From Bacillus sp. BP-3 (GTDB taxonomy: Bacteria; Bacillota; Bacilli; Bacillales; Bacillaceae_G): a DNA stretch of 64,000 nucleotides. Positions 55,317 to 61,600 of this stretch are shown here, one piece after another. The position numbers were made by a program, and so were the translations under genes. The notes below the pieces were generated by a model. The model was not told the DNA's origin. It saw nothing but the letters and a program-made list of their open reading frames with translations, and did not search any database. The number at the start of each line of letters is the position of its first letter. Position 1 is the stretch's first letter. The DNA lies in the NCBI RefSeq assembly GCF_028401955.1, contig NZ_JAQOTJ010000002.1, positions 62,001 through 126,000 on the forward strand. The letters run 5' to 3'.

Positions 55317-55388
55317 ATGAATCAACAATTAATTTTGTGGCTTGTGTTGTTTATTTTATTAGTAATAGTAGGTATAATTTGTTTATAG
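55317..55388 (+). CDS. 23-residue hydrophobic peptide (YjcZ/SscA-like)
   Basis: ATG 55317 to TAG 55388 gives 23 residues, MNQQLILWLVLFILLVIVGI followed by ICL. It is preceded by a strong GAGGAGGT site at about the right distance (11 bases from GGAGG) and followed at once by a rho-independent terminator, which makes it a real unit. The core LFILLVIVG is shared with the YjcZ-type small membrane proteins of Bacillus spore coats. It would span the membrane once. No other role is visible. Confidence 0.7.
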   Translation: MNQQLILWLVLFILLVIVGIICL

Positions 55389-55396
55389 AGGAAAAA

Positions 55397-55428
55397 AAGT
55401 GAGGAAGGGGTTTCCTTCCTCACTTTGC
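55397..55428. terminator. Terminator after the 23-residue peptide gene
   Basis: AAAGTGAGGAAGG / CCTTCCTCACTTT with GGTT loop; A-run before and T-rich after. Convergent with the 55420 gene. Confidence 0.9.
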
Positions 55429-55605
55429 ATGAAATATAATTTCTATATAACTAGAAATTAATAGAATGGTAATACATACGTTAATGAACCGAAAGACACT
55501 CGTTTGACGTCGATCAGATATTTGTTTTTGTTGACACAGTGTGTGTGTCATAAGGTTTGTGTAAGTTAGAACGATAAGTGCAAAAGCAATAAATATAATT
55601 GTCAT
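55420..55605 (-). CDS. Small two-helix membrane protein, unknown function
   Basis: 61 residues from ATG 55605 after AAAGGAGGA; the frame opens further at 55635, but without a site. MTIIFIAFALIVLTYTNLM and FRFINVCITILLISSYIEII are hydrophobic helices separated by a basic CQQKQISDRRQTSV loop. In B. subtilis two small genes (yhaK, yhaJ) lie between prsA and yhaI, and this may be one of them. I cannot match it with confidence. Confidence 0.65.
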   Translation of the reverse strand: MTIIFIAFALIVLTYTNLMTHTLCQQKQISDRRQTSVFRFINVCITILLISSYIEIIFHAK

Positions 55606-55719
55606 GAGGAGAGTCCTCCTTTGGCGAAAATACATATAACCCTATTGTATCATACGATAATTTGTTCGTGTTATAAAATTCTGAAATAGAGAACTTGGAT
55701 TAGAAAGAGAGGGAAGAAA

Positions 55720-56055
55720 ATGGACGTTGTGAAACGCTTAGAACAAGCAGAATATTATGTATCGCTTCTTTTTAATATGATAGATGAAGAAAAGTGTCCA
55801 TTTTATTCTTTAATCATAAAGAAGAAAGTGATGAAACGTGACGTAGAACGTTTATTAGTTCTTTGTGAACAAATGAATGAGCAATACATAATGGAAAAGC
55901 AAGAAGGTTTGCTTTTATTTGATGAGCTGTTACATAAATTTGAAAGAGCGCTTCCGCAGAGCCTCGAAGGAAAAGAGGCGGCAGAAGCGCTCGAACGTCA
56001 AGGGCTGTTTCAACCGTTGATGCAAGAATTTTTACGTATGATAGCGAAAAGATAA
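55720..56055 (+). CDS. yhaI: YhaI, DUF1878 protein
   Basis: 111 residues. MDVVKRLEQAEYYVSLLFNM and DEEKCPFYSLIIKKKVMKRD are the DUF1878 landmarks. The rest is helical and charged. Cytoplasmic, function unknown. It lies convergent with hpr just as yhaI does in B. subtilis. Ribosome site AAGAGAGGGAAG. Confidence 0.85.
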   Translation: MDVVKRLEQAEYYVSLLFNMIDEEKCPFYSLIIKKKVMKRDVERLLVLCEQMNEQYIMEKQEGLLLFDELLHKFERALPQSLEGKEAAEALERQGLFQPLMQEFLRMIAKR

Positions 56056-56059
56056 TAAA

Positions 56060-56620
56060 TTAGCATTTTTTAACAAGCTTTTCATCGTGCTCTATAAAAC
56101 TCTCCTCGATATTATCCAGTGATTTCTCGAAAATGTCGATAAAGTCTTGCCCATAAACATTACGTAAAATGGCAATTAATTCGATGTTTTCTGGGAACTT
56201 ACCGTAGAAATTGCGAAGAGCTAATGCACCGTTAAAGACAGAATTACTTTCCGGGTCATATTCCTCCATTAATTGCAACAGCAATTCTTCGCCCTTTTCG
56301 GTAATTTCAATATACGTGTTTCGTTTGTCATCTTCTTTCTTTGAAAATATAAGTAGACCGCGTTCTTCTAGTTTTTTAGAGAAGTTAAAAGCCGTGGATA
56401 CGTGCATGACACCGAACTTTGCAATTTCTGAAATAGAAGCCCCTTTTAAGTGGTACGCAATCCATAAAATATGATGTTCATTAATATTTAAATCGTATGG
56501 TTTAATCCACTGTTGCCAATCTTTTTCTACGCATTTCCATAATGCTTTTGATAATTGAGCCATGCGTTGGCTGAAAATCATTGCTTCTTTTATCGAATAA
56601 CTTTTTTCACTGTTTTTCAT
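56060..56620 (-). CDS. hpr: Hpr (ScoC), MarR-family repressor of proteases and sporulation
   Basis: 186 residues from ATG 56620, after AGGTGAATC; a start at 56641 would add seven residues without a site. The winged helix with [20 protein letters not shown] as recognition region, and [20 protein letters not shown] as wing, matches ScoC/Hpr. In Bacillus it represses extracellular protease and sporulation genes. Its location next to prsA and ecsABC is the same as in B. subtilis. Here inhA and other secreted enzymes may be among its targets; this is inference. Confidence 0.95.
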   Translation of the reverse strand: MKNSEKSYSIKEAMIFSQRMAQLSKALWKCVEKDWQQWIKPYDLNINEHHILWIAYHLKGASISEIAKFGVMHVSTAFNFSKKLEERGLLIFSKKEDDKRNTYIEITEKGEELLLQLMEEYDPESNSVFNGALALRNFYGKFPENIELIAILRNVYGQDFIDIFEKSLDNIEESFIEHDEKLVKKC

Positions 56621-56842
56621 CGATTCACCTACTTTATACAATTCTTATTCATTACTATCTATTATGCCAGTAAAATAAAAATTAATAAAGTGTTTTTGTT
56701 AGAATTGTGAAAATTTTTCGTTAAAATGACAAAACTATACAAAATTCGAGTAGTTATAAAAGCTTTTCCTTGTCGGATGAGACAAAGATTGACGGAATTT
56801 TATTCTAATTTGGACGTAGAGAGGAGAGGAGGATCATTGTAT

Positions 56843-56880
56843 AAAAAATACGACACATGTATGTCATGTGCCGTATAAGA
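56843..56880 (-). terminator. yhaH terminator
   Basis: On the minus strand ATACGGCACATG / CATGTGTCGTAT, followed by TTTTTT. It lies in the 56621-56918 gap, where I see no gene. Confidence 0.8.
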
Positions 56881-56918
56881 GACGGTAAGAATCAAAACGA
56901 TTTGTTATATACGAAAAA

Positions 56919-57281
56919 TTACGCTTTATCAGGAACCGCTTGTTGTAACTTTTCAATTGATTTTTGAATGTTTTCAATTTCTAGTTCAATATGGCGCTTA
57001 TTTTGCGAAATATCTTGTCTCCATGTTGAGAATGTTTCGTGCATATCATCTTTTAATTCTTGAATGACTTCTTTTCCTTCAGAAGCTGTTTCAACAATTT
57101 GTCGTTTTAATAATTTTGTATCAGCTGTAATATCAGCCAATGTTTTCTTTATATCATTTCCTTTTTCTTTTAACTTACCTCGCATATCTTTTCCAGATGA
57201 AGGAGTGGAAAAGAGTACAGCAAGTCCAGCAACAGCTCCGCCGCAAATAACGCCAGTTAGAAAGGATTTAGATTTTGACAT
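56919..57281 (-). CDS. yhaH: YhaH, YtxH-domain protein
   Basis: 120 residues. The N-terminal FLTGVICGGAVAGLAVLFST PSSGKDMRGKL is the YtxH signature: a glycine-rich membrane segment at about 7-26, then a P-x-x-G-x-x-R/K loop. A long helical tail (DIKKTLADITADTKLLKRQI, ELEIENIQKSIEKLQQ) forms coiled coil. YtxH proteins are general-stress-linked in B. subtilis. The ribosome site AAGGAGGCCC is strong. Confidence 0.88.
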   Translation of the reverse strand: MSKSKSFLTGVICGGAVAGLAVLFSTPSSGKDMRGKLKEKGNDIKKTLADITADTKLLKRQIVETASEGKEVIQELKDDMHETFSTWRQDISQNKRHIELEIENIQKSIEKLQQAVPDKA

Positions 57282-57394
57282 GAAAAGGGCCTCCTTAATT
57301 TGTGAAACTCAACATCACAGATAGAAGTTTCACAGTATTGTTATACTCATGATGTGTAAAACTGTGCATATGCATAAGACAAGGGGGGAGAAAA

Positions 57395-57586
57395 GTGAAA
57401 TTGATTACAAACATTTGTTTTATTGTCAGTCTTTTCTTTCTTGTACGAGCAATGCAATTATTTTTTATTTTAAAACAGAAAAGATCGTACCCGCCAATCC
57501 TTTTAGTAAAGCAGCAAGTTGTTAAGTTTGCGTTCATTGGTGGGGTGTGTATGGCATGTACAATCTTATTGTACATACTACAATAG
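57395..57586 (+). CDS. Small two-helix membrane protein, unknown function
   Basis: 63 residues from GTG 57395, after AAGGGGGGAGA. LITNICFIVSLFFLVRAMQL and FAFIGGVCMACTILLYIL are the two helices, with a basic KQKRSYPPILLVKQQ loop. I do not recognise a family. It lies between yhaH and hit, where B. subtilis has trpP-yhaG-serC, which are absent here. Confidence 0.7.
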   Translation: MKLITNICFIVSLFFLVRAMQLFFILKQKRSYPPILLVKQQVVKFAFIGGVCMACTILLYILQ

Positions 57587-57600
57587 TTCTGATAAAAGGG

Positions 57601-58035
57601 TTACTTTACACTAGTTGCAATTGTGTTTGCAATATTTTGTAACTCTTCCATTGTGTAATCACTTTGGTGAGATTTCCATACAGCACCGAAACCGTCTTTT
57701 TCACCGTAGCGTGGGATTAAATGAAGATGGAAGTGAAAGACAGTTTGTCCTGCTTTTTCGCCGTTATTATTTAATAAGTTGAAACCAACTGGATTATATT
57801 CAGCTTTAATCGCATTCGAAATTTTTGGAACGACAGAGAAAATGTGTGCAGCAATTTCTGGTGTTAATGCGAATACGTCTTGTTTATGTATTTTTGGAAT
57901 TACGAGTGTATGCCCTTTTGTAACTTGGCTAATATCAAGAAAAGCGAGTACATGTTCATCTTCATATACTTTTGCGCAAGGAATTTGTCCCTCAATAATT
58001 TTACAAAAAATGCAATTATCTGCTGTATGATTCAT
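57601..58035 (-). CDS. hit: Hit, HIT-family nucleotide-binding protein (HinT-like)
   Basis: 144 residues from ATG 58035, after AAGGATGAGG; the ATG at 58044 lies inside that site. NCIFCKIIEGQIPCAKVYED contains the zinc-type CxxC. The histidine triad HFHLHLIPR is at about 96-104. HIT proteins hydrolyse nucleotide phosphoramidates or adenylated lysine. Divergent from ecsA as in B. subtilis. Confidence 0.94.
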   Translation of the reverse strand: MNHTADNCIFCKIIEGQIPCAKVYEDEHVLAFLDISQVTKGHTLVIPKIHKQDVFALTPEIAAHIFSVVPKISNAIKAEYNPVGFNLLNNNGEKAGQTVFHFHLHLIPRYGEKDGFGAVWKSHQSDYTMEELQNIANTIATSVK

Positions 58036-58086
58036 ATTCCTCATCCTTTCAGTTGTCTTAGCCGTATTTTAACATAATTACATAAG

Positions 58087-58400
58087 AGAAAAAACACGAA
58101 AAGCAGGAAGCGGGTAAGCTTCCTGCCTTCTGAAGAAGGTTTGAAAAAGCGTTTTCGTTTAATCTACCTTTAGGAGACACCTCATTTATTTAGGAAATGC
58201 GCGGTAACTCGACATATATTCTGCCGTTGACACCCCATTTACAATGAAATGATGTTGCAATCCTTCGGAAATGAATTGTTTATTTTATAAAACAGTATCT
58301 ACTCTCCTCGAGACACCCCGTTTCTAAAATGAAACAACTTATATGACTCCGTGTAAATTACCTTTGTCCATTATAGACACCCCATTTCATGATGATTTCG
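58087..58400 (-). ncRNA. Candidate non-coding transcript with four GGGGTGTC motifs
   Basis: The 552-base gap between hit and ecsA carries four copies of a motif. On the minus strand they read ATGAAATGGGGTGTC (about 58376-58390), GAAACGGGGTGTC (58311-58323), TAAATGGGGTGTC (58229-58241) and TAAATGAGGTGTC (58174-58186). Spacings are 65, 82 and 55 bases. On the same strand a GGCAGGAAGC / GCTTCCTGCT hairpin with a TTTTCGTGTTTTTT tail follows at 58101-58129. There is no gene on that strand upstream of it. Repeat motifs ending in a terminator suggest a structured RNA, or leader, of about 300-450 bases. No promoter was confirmed. Confidence 0.4.
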
Positions 58401-58587
58401 CTAGGCTGTGTTCATCACTTTTATGGTTGCTTTTTCAATGTGTTCCTTCCTCACTAATTATGATGTCCCCTTTTCTAAAAGATATGCAGAGGAAATTTTT
58501 TCTTTTTATCGTAGATCTGTACTATGTAGGAACTTTATTTTTTTGGTAAGATGATTACATATACATAAATGAAGAAAGTGGTGTCAT

Positions 58588-59334
58588 ATGGAACAATTAT
58601 TACGCGTGGAAAATGTCACAGGCGGATATACGAAGCGGCCTGTATTACAAAATATTTCATTCTCTGTTAAGAAAGGAGAGCTTGTCGGTTTAATCGGTTT
58701 AAACGGTGCAGGAAAAAGTACAACAATCAAACATATTATCGGACTAATGGAGCCGAAGCAAGGTCATATTACGATTAACGGTAAGACATTAAAAGACGAT
58801 ATGACAGCATACCGCTCTAGTTTCTCATTTATTCCAGAAACACCTGTGCTCTATGAAGAGCTAACGTTAGAAGAACATTTAAAGTTAACGGCAATGGCGT
58901 ATGGCATTGACGAGAAAGAATATGATAAGCGCGTAGACAAGCTGTTAAAAGAATTTCGCATGAAAAATCGTTTGAAGTGGTTTCCATCTCATTTTTCAAA
59001 AGGGATGAAACAAAAAGTAATGATTATGAGTGCGTTCTTAGTTGAGCCATCTTTATATATTGTGGATGAACCATTTGTTGGACTAGATCCGTTAGCGATT
59101 CAATCATTGCTACAAATGATGGATCAAATGAAAAAAAGCGGTGCAGGCATTTTAATGAGTACGCATATTTTAGCAACAGCAGAGCGTTATTGTGATTCCT
59201 TTATTATTTTGCATCAAGGTGAAATCCGGGCACAGGGCACTCTCAAGCAACTGCAAAGCGAGTTTCATATGCCAGGGGCAACGCTTGATGATATTTACAT
59301 TGCACTAACGAAGGAAGAAGATGCAGATGAATAG
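58588..59334 (+). CDS. ecsA: EcsA, ABC transporter ATP-binding protein
   Basis: 248 residues. Walker A GLNGAGKST at about 38-46, Q loop near FIPETPVLYEE, signature SKGMKQKV at about 141-148, Walker B LYIVDEPFVGLDP and the H-loop STHIL are all intact. EcsAB affects protein secretion, competence and sporulation in Bacillus, partly through regulated intramembrane proteolysis. Ecs is sometimes described as an exporter of lipids or peptides; the substrate is not settled. ecsB overlaps its end by eight bases. Confidence 0.95.
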   Translation: MEQLLRVENVTGGYTKRPVLQNISFSVKKGELVGLIGLNGAGKSTTIKHIIGLMEPKQGHITINGKTLKDDMTAYRSSFSFIPETPVLYEELTLEEHLKLTAMAYGIDEKEYDKRVDKLLKEFRMKNRLKWFPSHFSKGMKQKVMIMSAFLVEPSLYIVDEPFVGLDPLAIQSLLQMMDQMKKSGAGILMSTHILATAERYCDSFIILHQGEIRAQGTLKQLQSEFHMPGATLDDIYIALTKEEDADE

Positions 59335-60544
59335 TAAAGGGCTATGGAAAGAAAGATTTCGTCATTTTTTAAAGGAAACGCGTACATACAGTAAATATGT
59401 ATTTAATGATCATTTGAAATTTATTTTTGTGTTTATCATCGGTGCTGGTGCGTATTATTATCAGCAATGGCTGCAAACATTAACACCTGCATTTCCAACC
59501 GCAGTTGTGATGGCGGTGCTGCTCGGACTTGTATTAACCGCAGGATCGATTCAAACGTTATTAAAAGAAGCGGATCTTGTATATTTACTTCCAGTAGAAG
59601 AAAAATTAAAAGCATATTTCGTAAAAGCATTTCAATTTACGTTTATCATCCAACTGTATATTGTGGCGATGGTAAGTGCGGCGCTTGCTCCACTCTATTT
59701 CCAGCAGATGAAACAATCAGGACAAACATACATAATTATTGTACTTGCGATTGTGCTAAGTAAAGGATGGAATTTATTTGTAACGTGGGAGAAGTCTTAT
59801 ATGACGGATGACCGCATTCATCTCACTGACTGGCTTATCCGTTTTGTACTGAACTTTTTCTTTGTGTATTTCCTTGTCGAACGCGCTGCTGCTTTGTATA
59901 TAGGAGCGATCGTCTTTGCAATGGTCATTTATCTTGTGTTTTTGCAGCAGAAAGTAAAAGGAAAACCGCTGAACTGGGAATATTTAATTGCTGAAGAAGG
60001 CAAGAAAATGATGCTGCTATACCGCATTGCCAATATGTTTGTTGATGTACCGGCATTAAAAGAACGGGTAGCTCGTCGCAAATGGCTTGATTTTATTCTT
60101 CAATTTGTATCAGATAAAAGAACCTACTTATTCTTATTCTTGCGCACGTTTTTACGCTCAGGAAATTATTTTGGATTGTATGTCCGCTTACTGGCAATTG
60201 GCGGTTTGATTTTATACTTTGCGCCGTTTCTCTATGTCCGCCTTCTTGTCGGTGTCGTATTTTTATATTTAATCGGTTATCAGCTGTTAAGTTTATGGAA
60301 GCATCATCGTTTGAAATTATGGCTCGAGTTATATCCGATTTCAGAAGAAGTGAAAATGAAGGATTTTCTGACGTTATTATGTACGTTGCTGTGCGTAGGC
60401 GGTGTCATTTTCGCTGTACTCTTTGCGTTTGCAACGAAAGATATTATGATGACGGGACTTGTTTTTCTTATGAATATGTTATTTAGTGCCTTGTTTGTCT
60501 ATCAATACGGGGCGAAGCGTTTAAAAAAATTAGACCGTATATAG
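59327..60544 (+). CDS. ecsB: EcsB, ABC transporter membrane subunit
   Basis: 405 residues from ATG 59327, where GGAAG at 59313 is well placed; ATG 59321 is too close. Hydrophobic segments appear in order (FIFVFIIGAGAYYYQQWL, AVVMAVLLGLVLTAGSI, TFIIQLYIVAMVSAALAPLY, LNFFFVYFLVERAAALYIG, GAIVFAMVIYLVF and C-terminal pairs near 290-395). The TAGSIQTLLKEADLVYLLPV segment is a family landmark. With EcsA it forms a transporter in the cytoplasmic membrane. It is followed by ecsC after 16 bases. Confidence 0.93.
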   Translation: MNSKGLWKERFRHFLKETRTYSKYVFNDHLKFIFVFIIGAGAYYYQQWLQTLTPAFPTAVVMAVLLGLVLTAGSIQTLLKEADLVYLLPVEEKLKAYFVKAFQFTFIIQLYIVAMVSAALAPLYFQQMKQSGQTYIIIVLAIVLSKGWNLFVTWEKSYMTDDRIHLTDWLIRFVLNFFFVYFLVERAAALYIGAIVFAMVIYLVFLQQKVKGKPLNWEYLIAEEGKKMMLLYRIANMFVDVPALKERVARRKWLDFILQFVSDKRTYLFLFLRTFLRSGNYFGLYVRLLAIGGLILYFAPFLYVRLLVGVVFLYLIGYQLLSLWKHHRLKLWLELYPISEEVKMKDFLTLLCTLLCVGGVIFAVLFAFATKDIMMTGLVFLMNMLFSALFVYQYGAKRLKKLDRI

Positions 60545-60560
60545 GGAAAGGGAGAAAAGA

Positions 60561-61277
60561 ATGACTGAATATGAACAAAAGGTCATCTTAGAATTACAGC
60601 AGTGGAAAAGAAAAATGATTAAAAATTCTTCTGCAATGACACGTTTCTCTAAAACAGTTCAAACGAAAATGCAGCAGCTTATTCCAGAAAAAGTGCAAAA
60701 GATACTTACAGAAACAATTAAAACGTTGGTGCAAGGCATTAGTATTGGTTCGAATTTCATCAAACCGAGGCTGAAAGAAACCGATTGGTCACTGCAAAGA
60801 AGAGATGAAGAAGTATTAAAGAAGATCGATGAGTATAAAAAGGTTGCAGCCGCAGAAGGAGCCGGGACAGGAGCAGGAGGCTTCTTACTCGGGCTTGCTG
60901 ATTTCCCGCTGCTGCTCAGCATTAAAATTAAATTTTTATTTGATGCGGCAACATTGTACGGCTATGATACGAGTAAACAAGAAGAGCGGTTATTTATCCT
61001 TCACGTATTTCAGCTTGCGTTCTCAAGCGATAATCACCGGAAAGAAATATGGAAAGCCATTGAGACGTGGGATACAAATAAAGAAAATCATATCGACTGG
61101 GAGAAATTCCAACAAGAATACCGCGACTATATTGACCTAGCAAAAATGCTACAGCTCGTACCTGTCATCGGTGCACCAGTGGGGGCGTATGCAAACTATC
61201 AACTTCTGCAGCGGCTAGGTGAAGTGACGATGAATTGCTATCGGCTACGATTATTGCAGCGGGAAGGTATGATGTAA
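60561..61277 (+). CDS. ecsC: EcsC-family protein
   Basis: 238 residues. The segment AAAEGAGTGAGGFLLGLADF PLLLSIKIKFLFDAATLYG at about residues 93-131 is the EcsC hallmark, probably membrane-associated. A second glycine-rich LQLVPVIGAPVGAYANYQLL lies near 201-220. Cytoplasmic N-terminal helices are charged. Function unknown; it is the third gene of the ecs operon in B. subtilis as here. Ribosome site AAAGGGAGAAA. Confidence 0.93.
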   Translation: MTEYEQKVILELQQWKRKMIKNSSAMTRFSKTVQTKMQQLIPEKVQKILTETIKTLVQGISIGSNFIKPRLKETDWSLQRRDEEVLKKIDEYKKVAAAEGAGTGAGGFLLGLADFPLLLSIKIKFLFDAATLYGYDTSKQEERLFILHVFQLAFSSDNHRKEIWKAIETWDTNKENHIDWEKFQQEYRDYIDLAKMLQLVPVIGAPVGAYANYQLLQRLGEVTMNCYRLRLLQREGMM

Positions 61278-61299
61278 TAAGAGCTTTTTTAAATCATAG

Positions 61300-61340
61300 A
61301 AAGGAGCTGGCTCAAAAAAGGATTAGTCAGCTCCTTTTCG
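61300..61340 (+). terminator. ecs operon terminator
   Basis: AAAGGAGCTG / CAGCTCCTTT with a GCTCAAAAAAGGATTAGT loop, then TT. A second similar GGAGCTGATTC hairpin at about 61385-61440 follows. Confidence 0.75.
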
Positions 61341-61379
61341 TGTACTTGGCGTGTCGAAGTGCCGATATATTAGTGAACA

Positions 61380-61560
61380 TATTAAGGAGGAGCTGATTCA
61401 AATGATATCTACATCTCTTTTGAGTCGACTCCGTTTTTCTTTATAAGTCGCTGTAATGCAGAATACATCATGACTCATTCCATGTGGCAGAAAAGGGCCC
61501 TGACCGCTCCTATGCACGGCCAGATGCTCTTGTCTTAAAGGGGGGATGTTGTTTTTCTAC
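61380..61560. repeat. Dispersed repeat, inverted relative to 1836-1893
   Basis: GGGCCCTGACCGCTCCTATG and CAGATGCTCTTG at 61488-61535 match the minus strand of the block near 1836-1893. The hairpin AGGAGCTGATTCAAA / TTTGAGTCGACTCCG precedes it. The gap 61341-61600 has no gene. Confidence 0.55.
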
Positions 61561-61600
61561 TTATATACATACACTTTAACATGTAACAACCTTTGTTTTA

